Below are positions 26,144-34,008 of a stretch of DNA of 64,000 nucleotides, piece by piece. The DNA is taken from assembly GCA_934546745.1 (NCBI GenBank), contig CAKTDV010000001.1:156797-220796 (forward strand), read 5' to 3'. This stretch comes from an uncultured Desulfovibrio sp. (GTDB lineage: Bacteria; Desulfobacterota; Desulfovibrionia; Desulfovibrionales; Desulfovibrionaceae). The first letter of the stretch is position 1. Each line of letters begins with the position of its first letter. The translations under genes and the position numbers were made by a program. The notes below the pieces were generated by a model. That model did not search any database, had not been told where the DNA came from, and worked only from the letters and a program-made list of their open reading frames with translations.

Positions 26144-26605
26144 ATGAAGCGACGCATTGGAGAAGTCTCCCAGGCGACGGGTTGTCCGGCCGCGACCATT
26201 CGTTTTTACGAAAAAGAAGGGCTGCTGGGGAGGCCGGCGCGTTCCGGCGGCAACTACCGCCTGTATGGGGAAGACGATCTGGATCGCCTGCGCTTCATCG
26301 TACACTGCCGCCACCACGGTATGACGCTTGCGGAAATCCGCGAGTTGCTGGCCTTCAAGGAACATCCACAACAGGGGTGCGGCTGGATTGGGGAACTTGT
26401 GGAACGCCATATCGCCGGCGTCAGCGAACAGATAGCCGCACTGACCTCACTCCGTGAGGAATTGCGGCAGCTGCGCCACACCTGCACCGGAAGCGAGCAA
26501 GGGGCCTGCGGCATTATCGAGCATCTGAGCGCGCCGTGCCCCCACTGTGCGAATCACCATCAATGCGCGTTGCACAGGGACGTGGGAGAAGGGAAGAAAC
26601 ACTGA
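26144..26605 (+). CDS. MerR-family metal-responsive regulator, CadR/PbrR-like
   Basis: 153 residues. The ATG follows CCAGGAGGG. The N-terminal winged helix-turn-helix starts RIGEVSQATGCPAATIRFYE. A dimerisation helix follows, and metal-ligand cysteines lie at 79, 114 and 122, the spacing of CadR-type Cd/Zn/Pb sensors. The C-terminal CPHCANHHQCALH adds a possible second metal site as in Pseudomonas CadR. It should activate the ATPase promoter at 23435-23465. Confidence 0.88.
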   Translation: MKRRIGEVSQATGCPAATIRFYEKEGLLGRPARSGGNYRLYGEDDLDRLRFIVHCRHHGMTLAEIRELLAFKEHPQQGCGWIGELVERHIAGVSEQIAALTSLREELRQLRHTCTGSEQGACGIIEHLSAPCPHCANHHQCALHRDVGEGKKH

Positions 26606-26744
26606 TAGTTCCGTTCCGATCTGGCGGCCAAGAGATAACAAACCAGTGGTTGGCAAAATTCGCATTGCAATAGCCACGCGTGACATAAACGTTTGTCGAT
26701 CGCCGTAGCGTAACCCGGAAACCGTGGAAAGCCGGATTTGGGAA

Positions 26745-27206
26745 ATGCTGGAAACAAAACTTCACCGTATCACGCTCGCCTTTCAAGGAAGCATGGAAGA
26801 CCCCGAAGACATGTGTCAGGCGGTCATCGGCATGACCCAACCCTCTATGTACACCCATCTCTTTGCCTCAGCCCCCTCAAACCGTCAGGGATTGCGGGAA
26901 TAGTTCGACAGCCAGACGGCGACTCTTGGCGGAGATGATGCCATTTCCGTTGTGAAACGCATGTTCGGTTCCGTCCATCATTTCGATTTTGGCACACTGG
27001 CCGCCAATTTGCCGCATGTCACCCTGCAGGATCTTTGTCCCTATCTCAAACTCTGTCTGGCGCGCCACCAGCGCGCCTGGAAAGCGGAAGATCCCCGCCA
27101 TATGTCTTTCAAGACACCGAAGGCATGGGTTTCCTCTCTTGCGCTTTTGAAAGGCGATCTCTCGTTCATGCGGGGCGAAGGGGATGGGCAAAGGAGCCGG
27201 ATCATC
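26745..27206 (+). pseudogene. Decayed ORF with in-frame TAG, family not recognised
   Basis: From the ATG at 26745 the frame codes a plausible protein (TKLHRITLAFQGSMEDPED...) until TAG at 26901-26903. It then continues in the same frame with equally protein-like sequence (VVKRMFGSVHHFDFG, LCPYLKLCLARHQRAW) and runs without a stop into the next gene. TAG could derive from a Trp TGG (LREWFDSQ). I do not recognise the family. The lack of its own stop and start signals suggests a gene remnant rather than a live gene. Confidence 0.35.
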
Positions 27207-28196
27207 ATGAAAAAGGCGTTCATTGTGTGCATGGCGATGCTGTTGCTGGGCGGCGGGCTGTCCTGGGCCGCCTCGCCCGCACCGGAAAACGGCGTTCCAG
27301 CGGTGGCGGCGGAGCGGCGTGCCGTGTCTCCTGAGAAAAACGCCGATCCCGTTGGCGCGGGAGGCACATATACCAATGCGCGTTACGGTTTTACCGTAAC
27401 CTGGCCGCGTGGGGATATGGCGGTGGCGGAGTCCGACAACGGAGACGGCATCGTTGTGACGGATTCCCGGCGGGGTTTGGAACTGCGGGCCTGGGGCGGC
27501 AGGGGCTGGAGCACGCTGGGGATGGACCTTGAAGCCGGGATAGAGGAGACGCGCGGCTGGTTTGATACGGTATTCCTGAAGCGCGTGAACAGTCAGGAGG
27601 GGAGCTTCATTCTTTCCGGCAGCGCGGGCGACGACATGCTTCATGTCAAAGGCTTTTATACGCCTGACGCCGTCTGCCTGCTTTCCGTCCGTTATGCCCG
27701 GAAGGACGGGGATATGTTGGAGGCGTTTGCGGCGGATGTCTTGCGCTCTTTTCGGAGAACGACCCCGCTGGAGCCGTTGCCCCTTGAGAACGACGCCGCT
27801 TTTGAAAGGGACGCCTCGCAAAAACACCACGCTTTCGTGACGATTGCTGTCGGCAACGGCAGGGATGAGCATGGCTGTGTCTCTTTTTTGCTTACAGCCC
27901 AAAAAGATGTGCATTTGTTCTTCCGCAGAGCCGTTCTGGAGGATGACGCCACAGTACGTCCGGGAGATCCGCTGAGACGGGTCGTTCTGAAAGCGGGCGA
28001 AGCCTGCATGCTTCGTACAGCCGTCCCGGAAGGCGTCCCGGATATGTTTGTCTGCGTGGGGGATGCGTGCTGGAGTCCGGCATTCAGCGGCAAGGATGGA
28101 GCGTTGCTGCTGTCTCCCGGTTTTGCCACGGCCGACGGTACTGAGGCTGCCGCGGCACAGGTGGCGGACGTGCATCTCCGCTCTTTCGACAAGTGA
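27207..28196 (+). CDS. Secreted protein of unknown function
   Basis: 329 residues. The start is ATG with AAAGGAG about 10 bases upstream. The signal peptide ends near GGLSWAA (residue about 22). The mature protein has no membrane helix. A stretch NARYGFTVTWP...IVVTDSRRGLELRAWG resembles small periplasmic beta-rich domains; three cysteines occur in the C-terminal half. I do not recognise the family. It heads a run of three secreted proteins of unknown role (27.2-29.4 kb). Confidence 0.6.
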   Translation: MKKAFIVCMAMLLLGGGLSWAASPAPENGVPAVAAERRAVSPEKNADPVGAGGTYTNARYGFTVTWPRGDMAVAESDNGDGIVVTDSRRGLELRAWGGRGWSTLGMDLEAGIEETRGWFDTVFLKRVNSQEGSFILSGSAGDDMLHVKGFYTPDAVCLLSVRYARKDGDMLEAFAADVLRSFRRTTPLEPLPLENDAAFERDASQKHHAFVTIAVGNGRDEHGCVSFLLTAQKDVHLFFRRAVLEDDATVRPGDPLRRVVLKAGEACMLRTAVPEGVPDMFVCVGDACWSPAFSGKDGALLLSPGFATADGTEAAAAQVADVHLRSFDK

Positions 28197-28312
28197 TGCC
28201 ACGGACGCGTCCCTGCGTCCTTTTCCTTGCTCCCTGTCGCGGAAGGTGTCATGATTGGGGATCAGGGTACGATGATGCAAAAATTGCATGGTCAAGAAGG
28301 AGGCTTACCGTT

Positions 28313-28774
28313 TTGAAAAACGACAAGCGACATCTGTGGGTCCTCTGGATGCTGGGAATCTCGTTGATCGCCGGGCCAGGCACGGCGATGGCGGCGCAGG
28401 AAAGCGTGACGCATTCCGAAGAGAGAAGCGCGCCCGTTGTGGCGCAGGGGGAGAGGATGCCCCTTGCTGATCGTCTTCTTTTACAGAATGCCGTGGCCGC
28501 CTTGTGGGACACGGGGACATCGCTGGATCCGGGGAAGGAGATCCGCCCCGATGCGCTGCCTGTTCCCGCGCATGTCTTTATCGACCCGCCCGAATCTTTT
28601 TTTTACAGAGACGGCGTCTGGGAATTTGAAGGTGTGATACGCCGTATGGCCCCCAGGGAAGACGGTATAGAAGCCATTGCCGCCAGAGAACTTTTCCATA
28701 TGGTTGCCCGAAAACGTGACGGCGGCTATCGCCTGGAAAAGGTGGAATTTCACCCCATCCCGAGCATGCGGTGA
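28313..28774 (+). CDS. Secreted protein, paralogue of the next gene
   Basis: 153 residues. No ATG is available; TTG at 28313 is chosen because AAGGAGG lies 9 bases upstream and a signal peptide follows at once (LWVLWMLGISLIAGPGTAMA). The mature region LADRLLLQNAVAALWDTG and the C-terminal RDGGYRLEKVEFHP align with the neighbouring protein starting at 28783. Function unknown. It ends 8 bases before the next start. Confidence 0.6.
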   Translation: MKNDKRHLWVLWMLGISLIAGPGTAMAAQESVTHSEERSAPVVAQGERMPLADRLLLQNAVAALWDTGTSLDPGKEIRPDALPVPAHVFIDPPESFFYRDGVWEFEGVIRRMAPREDGIEAIAARELFHMVARKRDGGYRLEKVEFHPIPSMR

Positions 28775-28782
28775 GGAAGGTT

Positions 28783-29436
28783 ATGAAAAGACAGTTTTTT
28801 TCTCTGATTGCTGGGCTGGCCGTGTTTTTCTGTGTCGCGTCCTCATGGGCAACGCCGGAGGATCGGGCTGCGCCCTCGCTCCGGGACAAGCTGCTCATGA
28901 AACACACCCTGCTCACGCTCTGGGACATGGGCTATACCTCTCCCGGAAAGATGGATCCCGTCAATGTATGCCGCATGTCCCTGTATTTTCTTCTGCGCGG
29001 ACAGCCCGACAGCGGCGAGGACCGCGAGGGGAATCCCGCCCGTTTCACCAATATTCCTGAGCGGTACCAGTTCTTTTTCTCCAAAGAACTGACGGAACGG
29101 ATCGCGCTGGATGTCTTTGGCGGTTGGATGGAGGAAAATGCGGCGCCTGAGGGCGTTTTCCCTGGGGCGGGCGGCTACTATATTGATATGGCGACCTTCC
29201 TTGCCGGTAGGCCGTGGACTGAGGAAGCGGATCTGCCCCGTTATACGGAAATTGTCTCCCTTTTCCCGGAAAAAAATGGCGCCGTTATGCTCAATGGCAA
29301 GCTACGCCGTTTCCATATGACGGATGATGGCGATGAGGTTCTGTGGGGGGCCGCTTCCTTCATGGCGCGTTTCTCCCCTTCGGAGCGGGGCTGGAAACTC
29401 GAATCCTTTGTGATCACGGAAGAGGCGATGGGGTAA
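28783..29436 (+). CDS. Secreted protein, paralogue of the previous gene
   Basis: 217 residues. The ATG follows GAGGAAGG. The signal peptide ends near SSWA (residue about 22). LRDKLLMKHTLLTLWDMG and the C-terminal SERGWKLESFVITEE parallel the preceding protein, but about 60 extra residues lie in the middle. No catalytic motif is recognised. The tandem arrangement indicates duplication and divergence. Confidence 0.6.
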   Translation: MKRQFFSLIAGLAVFFCVASSWATPEDRAAPSLRDKLLMKHTLLTLWDMGYTSPGKMDPVNVCRMSLYFLLRGQPDSGEDREGNPARFTNIPERYQFFFSKELTERIALDVFGGWMEENAAPEGVFPGAGGYYIDMATFLAGRPWTEEADLPRYTEIVSLFPEKNGAVMLNGKLRRFHMTDDGDEVLWGAASFMARFSPSERGWKLESFVITEEAMG

Positions 29437-29583
29437 CCGTTCCTTTCCGCGCGGAACGGACCCGAAAGCTGTTTCTTGGACTGTACTGTGCGGCGCTTGT
29501 GGCGTTCCGTCTCGGCGAGGCCTGTGCCAGCGAATATAGCATCGTGCGCGATACGCTGCTGAAAAAAAGGAGAGGCATCGCCA

Positions 29584-30150
29584 ATGGTCTATGGCAAAGA
29601 AAGCGTTACGGAAGTGACACGCGAACGCTGGTTCTCTCGTATTGGAAAGGCTTTCTGCGGCATCGGTACCGGCCTGATGCTGATCGTCGTCGCCACGTGC
29701 CTTCTGTATTGGAATGAGGGCCGGTCTGTCCGCACAGGCGACACCATTGCCGAGGCGCGGCGGGCAACGGTGAATCTCCCCGACATTACCCGGAGGGATC
29801 CCGCCTTTGACGGACAAACCGTCCATGTCACAGGCAGGGCCGTCACGGAGGAGGAACTGACGGATCCGTTATTTGGCATCAAGACAGCGGCCATTGCTCT
29901 GCGCCGTCGCGTTGAATTCTATCAGTGGGTTGAGGAGGCAACGCAGGAAAAACGCACAAAACTGGGCGGGGATGAGGAAACCGTCACTACCTATACCTAT
30001 TCCACACAATGGGTTGGCAGTCCTGTGGATTCCCAGAGGTTCAGGAAGGTTGACGGACATGAAAATACGCTCCGCCTCCGGGCCGGTAACGAGACACTGT
30101 ATGCGGACCATGTCACGCTGGGGGCGTACCGGTTGCCGGAGTTCCTTTAA
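29584..30150 (+). CDS. TMEM43-like membrane protein, short
   Basis: 188 residues. One membrane helix (about 24-43) is followed by YWNEGRSVRT, and later DPLFGIKTAAIALRRRVE and FYQWVEEATQEKR, the typical start of TMEM43-family proteins. Family members are usually much longer with further helices at the C-terminus; here the chain stops after LGAYRLPEFL and no continuation is found in any frame before the riboswitch. It may be a truncated gene or a short variant. The weakly defined start codon follows AGGAGAGGCATCGCC. Confidence 0.65.
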   Translation: MVYGKESVTEVTRERWFSRIGKAFCGIGTGLMLIVVATCLLYWNEGRSVRTGDTIAEARRATVNLPDITRRDPAFDGQTVHVTGRAVTEEELTDPLFGIKTAAIALRRRVEFYQWVEEATQEKRTKLGGDEETVTTYTYSTQWVGSPVDSQRFRKVDGHENTLRLRAGNETLYADHVTLGAYRLPEFL

Positions 30151-30183
30151 AGAACATCTCACAAGAAAAAAGCACAGTATGAC

Positions 30184-30213
30184 AGCGAGCCTGCCGCTAC
30201 CGGCAGGTTCGCT
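30184..30213 (+). terminator. Hairpin after the TMEM43-like gene
   Basis: A 13-bp stem AGCGAGCCTGCCG / CGGCAGGTTCGCT with a 4-base loop and one G-T pair. It is followed by GAAAAAC rather than T, so termination is uncertain. It separates the preceding transcript from the riboswitch. Confidence 0.45.
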
Positions 30214-30269
30214 GAAAAACACCCTCTCGACAATTCCCCCTTTGATTGGGTAGAAAGGAAAAATACATC

Positions 30270-30490
30270 GCAACCGTTTTCAGGTGCCCGGGATTTTCGG
30301 GATAATTGGGAAGTTCGTAGAAACCGACGCTGACCCGCAACCGTGAAAGGCAATGATGCCGCAACAGGCCACTGTAGCAGCAGACGCTATGGGAAGGCGC
30401 GCCATCAGAAGACCCTTGAGCCGGGAAACCAGCCTGAAAGCCCATAAAAGACGGTTCTACACCGTCTGCTCCACGGGGTTTGGAGCAAGG
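30270..30490 (+). promoter_or_regulatory. Cobalamin riboswitch upstream of cbiK
   Basis: Conserved B12 aptamer blocks appear in order: a P3-side region GGGAAGTTCGTAGAAACC, GACGCTGACCCGCAACCGTGA, GCCACTG (30368-30375 region) and the B12-box-like GAGCCGGGAAACCAGCC, ending near 30440. Downstream are a small hairpin (30449-30467) and a second one, GCTCCA (30468-30473) with TGGAGC (30481-30486), directly abutting the AAGGAG ribosome-binding site at 30487-30492. This placement suggests control of translation of cbiK by cobalamin. Confidence 0.92.
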
Positions 30491-30501
30491 AGTTGTGTTC
30501 T

Positions 30502-31368
30502 ATGAAAAGGCTTTTTGCCGCGCTATTGTTGTGCTGCCTGTTCTCTGCCGCCCCTGCCTGGGCAAAGAAAGGGACGTTGCTGGTCGCCTTTGGAACATCC
30601 GTAGGCAGCGCCCGTCCGGCTATTGAGGCTGTCGTGGCGGATTACAAAGAAAAAAAAGACGGACCCGTCTTGCTGGCGTTCACGTCGGACATCATTCGCA
30701 ACAAGCTGGCTGCCGCGGGAAAACCCGTGCATTCTGTCAATGCGGCCCTGGATGCCCTGGCCGCCCAGGGTGTGGATGAGGTGCTGGTGCAGTCGCTGCA
30801 CGTCGCTCCGGCGGAAGAGTACAGCCAGCTTGAGCGTATGATTGTCAGGCATGTGACAAAGAAACCGGGCGTTTTCACATCCGTGAAGGTCGGTTACCCG
30901 CTGCTGGTATCGGAACAGGATCTGGATACGGTGGTTTCCGTGGTTCTTGGAGCCTTGCCGGAGCGCCGCAAGGGCGATGCCGTTGTCCTGATGGGGCATG
31001 GCAATGATCGCGGCCCTGGAGATTTGACGCTGGCTGCCGCCGCTACGGCCTTCCACAAGGCTGATGCGCTGGTCTGGCTTGCCACGGTGGAAGGTGCCCA
31101 CAGTTTTGACAGGGTGCTGCCGCAGCTCCGGGCAGCGGGCGTGAAGCGCGTCTGGCTTCAGCCTTTCATGCTGGTAGCCGGAGATCATGCGCGCAACGAT
31201 CTCGCCGGATCGGAAGATGATTCCTGGGCTTCGCGCATCCGGGCCGCGGGGATGACGCCCGTGCCGCATCTTGTGGGGCTTGGGCAGCTTGCCGGTATTC
31301 GCCAGGTGTTTCTTGAACATTCACGTGATGCTGTAATTGATCTTGCCAAACCCGGCAAGGCGGAATAA
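30502..31368 (+). CDS. cbiK: Exported sirohydrochlorin cobaltochelatase CbiK
   Basis: 288 residues. The ATG lies 9 bases after AAGGAG. A signal peptide ends at AWA (residue about 21), so this is the periplasmic CbiK type known from Desulfovibrio. The chelatase begins GTLLVAFGTSVGSARPAIEA; metal-inserting His residues lie in LMGHGNDRG and VEGAHSFD. The cytoplasmic enzyme inserts cobalt into sirohydrochlorin in the anaerobic cobalamin pathway; exported versions may serve haem or metal transport instead. The cobalamin riboswitch upstream supports a B12-linked role. Confidence 0.92.
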   Translation: MKRLFAALLLCCLFSAAPAWAKKGTLLVAFGTSVGSARPAIEAVVADYKEKKDGPVLLAFTSDIIRNKLAAAGKPVHSVNAALDALAAQGVDEVLVQSLHVAPAEEYSQLERMIVRHVTKKPGVFTSVKVGYPLLVSEQDLDTVVSVVLGALPERRKGDAVVLMGHGNDRGPGDLTLAAAATAFHKADALVWLATVEGAHSFDRVLPQLRAAGVKRVWLQPFMLVAGDHARNDLAGSEDDSWASRIRAAGMTPVPHLVGLGQLAGIRQVFLEHSRDAVIDLAKPGKAE

Positions 31369-31392
31369 CACGACGTTTTGTTTCAGAGCTGG

Positions 31393-31435
31393 AAGGTCCG
31401 TCGGGCGTGCCGCCCGCACCGGGCCTTTCTCTTTT
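31393..31435 (+). terminator. Terminator-like hairpin between cbiK and cbiL
   Basis: A two-part stem (AAGGTCCG/CGGGCCTT around CGGGCG/CGCCCG) followed by TTCTCTTTTTC. It lies 20 bases before the cbiL start. It may terminate part of the cbiK transcript and lower cbiL expression. Confidence 0.6.
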
Positions 31436-31454
31436 TCCTGAAGGAATCTATGGG

Positions 31455-32156
31455 ATGCGATACGGAAAATTGTACGGAGTGGGCATCGGTCCCGGCGATC
31501 CGCGCTATCTGACCTTGCGGGCTGTTGAGGTGCTGCGTGCCGCCGATGTCATTTTTACGGTAATTTCCCGCAATGCCACGGAGAGTGTTTCCCGGAGTGT
31601 GGTGGAATCGCTGGAGCCGCATGGAGAAATCCGTCTCCAGATGTTTACCATGTCGCGTGACAGGGAGGAGCGGGAAGCGCAGGTGCGCGCCAATGCCGCA
31701 GCTATTCTTGAGGAGCTGAAGGGAGGAAAGCATTGTGCCTTTGCCACGCTGGGCGATGCCATGACCTACAGCACGTTTGGGTATGTCCTGGAGATTATCC
31801 GCGGCCAATTGCCTGATGTTGATGTGGAAATTGTGCCGGGCATCACTTCTTTTTCCGCCCTTGCGGCCAGAGCGGGTACGGTGCTGGTGGAAAATGGCGA
31901 AAGCCTGCATGTCGTTCCGTCATTTCGTGCGGATCAGGTGGAAACGCTGCATTTTCCGGCCCGCTCCACGACGGTGCTTCTCAAGACGTACCGTAGCCGG
32001 GAAGCCCTGATGGCGCGCCTGCGCCGCGAAAAAGATGTGGAATTTCTCTACGGTGAACATGTGACCATGCCGGGAGAAGTGCTGGAGAGCACGCTGGAGG
32101 GCATTGCCCGCCGCCCAGAGGAATATCTCTCCCTGATGATGGTCAAAAAAGCGTGA
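31455..32156 (+). CDS. cbiL: Cobalt-precorrin-2 C20-methyltransferase
   Basis: 233 residues. The ATG chosen (MRYGKLYGVGIGPGDP) lies after CTGAAGGAATC and the terminator-like hairpin. Tetrapyrrole methylase features are present: the SAM-binding GVGIGPGDPRYLTLRA, GKHCAFATLGDAMTYST and VEIVPGITSFSALAAR. It methylates C20 of cobalt-precorrin-2 in anaerobic cobalamin synthesis, the step after cobalt insertion by the preceding chelatase type. Confidence 0.9.
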   Translation: MRYGKLYGVGIGPGDPRYLTLRAVEVLRAADVIFTVISRNATESVSRSVVESLEPHGEIRLQMFTMSRDREEREAQVRANAAAILEELKGGKHCAFATLGDAMTYSTFGYVLEIIRGQLPDVDVEIVPGITSFSALAARAGTVLVENGESLHVVPSFRADQVETLHFPARSTTVLLKTYRSREALMARLRREKDVEFLYGEHVTMPGEVLESTLEGIARRPEEYLSLMMVKKA

Positions 32157-32200
32157 TTTTCCAACCTCTCTGCCGGAATTTTTTGCCCAGGTGAAATCGG

Positions 32201-32234
32201 AAAAAAGGCCGCCTGTACATGAAACAGGCGGCCT
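32201..32234 (-). terminator. Terminator between convergent cbiL and metQ
   Basis: An 11-bp stem AGGCCGCCTGT / ACAGGCGGCCT. On the minus strand it is followed by TTTTTT, ideal for metQ. On the plus strand the tail is weaker. Confidence 0.85.
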
Positions 32235-32271
32235 CTCCGTTTGCAGTGACAAATTTCAAAAGCGATATGCG

Positions 32272-33069
32272 CTATTGCGCGGGGACGACGGCACCGTCGT
32301 AGGTCTTAATCATGAAGTCACGCAGTTCCGGGCTGCGCAGAGCCTTGAGCAGCGCCTGGAGTTCAGGACGCTTTTCATCTCCCTGACGAACGGCGACAAT
32401 GTTGGCATACGTGGTGGCGGCCAGAGAATCGGCGGATTCCGCACGCAGGCTGTCTTTTACCTTCAGACCGGCAAGAATGGCGTAGTTGCCGTTGATAACG
32501 GCCAGATCAAGATCCGGCAGAGAGCGACCCAGCTGAGCCGCTTCGATTTCCTCAATGTTGATTTTGCGGGGGTTTTTGACGATATCGAGGCGGGTTGCGG
32601 TAAGGCCGGCGCCTTCCCGTAATACAATCAGACCCATATCCTGCAGGAGCAGCAGAGCGCGGGCTTCGTTGGTGGTATCGTTGGGGACGCCGATGGTCGC
32701 GCCGTCCGCCAGCTTGGAGAGATTCTTGCATTTGCCTGCGTAGATGCCAAAAGGCTCATAATGCACCGTGCCCAGAGACGCCAGCTTTGTGCCCTTCTCC
32801 CTGTTGAAGTCGTCCAGATAGGGTTTGTGCTGGAAGAAGTTGGCGTCCAGCTCCTTGCCTTCCAGCGCCACATTGGGCAGAACATAGTCGGAATAGTCCA
32901 CGATTTCCAGCGTGATGCCCTGCGGAGCAAGCAGTTTTTGCGCTTCCTGCAACAGTTCGGCATGCGGTGTCGGTGATGCGCCCACACGCAGGACAGTTGC
33001 CGCATGTGCGGACAGCGACAGAGCCGCGGCCACCAGGCATAGGCTCAGGGTAAAGAGAAATTTTTTCAT
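32272..33069 (-). CDS. metQ: Methionine ABC transporter substrate-binding protein
   Basis: 265 residues of the NlpA/MetQ family: VLRVGASPTPHAELL, VDYSDYVLPNVALEGKELD, ANFFQHKPYLDDFN and GVPNDTTNEARALLLLQ. The signal peptide ends in AHA-A without a lipobox Cys, so it is likely a free periplasmic protein rather than the usual lipoprotein. It delivers methionine to MetNI. A 276-base gap with its own candidate promoter separates it from metI. Confidence 0.9.
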   Translation of the reverse strand: MKKFLFTLSLCLVAAALSLSAHAATVLRVGASPTPHAELLQEAQKLLAPQGITLEIVDYSDYVLPNVALEGKELDANFFQHKPYLDDFNREKGTKLASLGTVHYEPFGIYAGKCKNLSKLADGATIGVPNDTTNEARALLLLQDMGLIVLREGAGLTATRLDIVKNPRKINIEEIEAAQLGRSLPDLDLAVINGNYAILAGLKVKDSLRAESADSLAATTYANIVAVRQGDEKRPELQALLKALRSPELRDFMIKTYDGAVVPAQ

Positions 33070-33203
33070 GTTACCGCTTCCTTTGGGATTGTTTTTCCGG
33101 TTCCCCAGGACCGGACGGCTTTCCTGGGTTCATACCGCCGTGGACGACTATCGCACAAGGGGAGTGTTCGCTTGTCCCGGCAGACGCGCCGCATCTTTTG
33201 GGC

Positions 33204-33250
33204 AGTATATACAGAGGCGGCGGCCATTGTCCAATGGCATTGTCCAATGG
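33204..33250 (-). promoter_or_regulatory. metQ promoter overlapping tandem 13-bp palindromic repeats
   Basis: On the minus strand, TGGACA (33228-33233) and TATACT (33204-33209) are 18 bases apart. The -35 lies inside two exact copies of CATTGTCCAATGG (33225-33237, 33238-33250), each an imperfect palindrome. The arrangement suggests an operator that represses metQ. The rest of the 33070-33345 gap has no gene. Confidence 0.55.
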
Positions 33251-33345
33251 CAAGGAGAGGGGCGTCAGAGATGTGCGCCAGCCTGTCGCCGACACTCTTT
33301 TAGGGTTTCCACGCGGCGGAGTGGGCATGTGTGCGTGAAACCAAT

Positions 33346-34008
33346 CTAGCGGCTTCGCTTGTCGCATTTTTTTGTGGCCCAGGTGCCGATACTCTGAAAA
33401 GCCTGAACGATGACGATCAGCAGGATGATTGTCACGATCATGACGTCGGTCTGGTAGCGCATATAGCCGTACTGGATGGCAAGCTTGCCAAGACCGCCGC
33501 CGCCCACGGCGCCAGCCATGGCGGAATAGCCCAGAATGGTGGTCGCGGCAATGGCACTGCCGTTGATCAGCGAGGGCTTTGCCTCTGGCAAAAGAACCTT
33601 GCGGATGATCTGCCATGTGGATGCGCCCATGGACTGGGCGGCCTCGACAACGCCGGAATCGACTTCCAGCAGCGAGGATTCGATCAGACGGGCCACAAAG
33701 GGGGCGGCTGAAATGACCAGCGGCACGATGGTGGCATTGTTGCCGATGCTGGTACCGACGATGAGGCGCGTCAGCGGAATAACGGCAATCAGCAGAATCA
33801 GAAAGGGGAAGGAGCGCGTCAGATTTACGAAGACGTCCAGCACACTGTAGACCAGGGCGTGGGGGCGGATGCCGTCCTTGCGCGTAATGACGAGCGCGAC
33901 GCCCATGACGATGCCGAATACGTAAGCAAAGAAGGTCGAGGCCAGCGTCACATAGAGAGTGTCGATGGAGCCTTGCAGAAAGAGGGCAACGGTACGTTCG
34001 TCAAACAT
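33346..34008 (-). CDS. metI: Methionine ABC transporter permease
   Basis: 220 residues with five or six membrane helices. The start overlaps the end of metN by 8 bases. The EAA-like loop for ATPase contact is EAAQSMGASTWQIIRKVLLPEA. FLQGSIDTLYVTLASTFFAYVFG at the N-terminus and AGAVGGGGLGKLAIQYGY near the end are typical of MetI. It forms the membrane channel of the D/L-methionine importer. Confidence 0.93.
   Translation of the reverse strand: MFDERTVALFLQGSIDTLYVTLASTFFAYVFGIVMGVALVITRKDGIRPHALVYSVLDVFVNLTRSFPFLILLIAVIPLTRLIVGTSIGNNATIVPLVISAAPFVARLIESSLLEVDSGVVEAAQSMGASTWQIIRKVLLPEAKPSLINGSAIAATTILGYSAMAGAVGGGGLGKLAIQYGYMRYQTDVMIVTIILLIVIVQAFQSIGTWATKKCDKRSR

Noticed and set aside
29460..29583. 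Signal-peptide-like segment (LFLGLYCAALVAF) before the TMEM43-like gene
   Set aside because: It has no acceptable start codon or ribosome-binding site and the frame overlaps the next gene; it might be a remnant of a third secreted paralogue but support is too thin.
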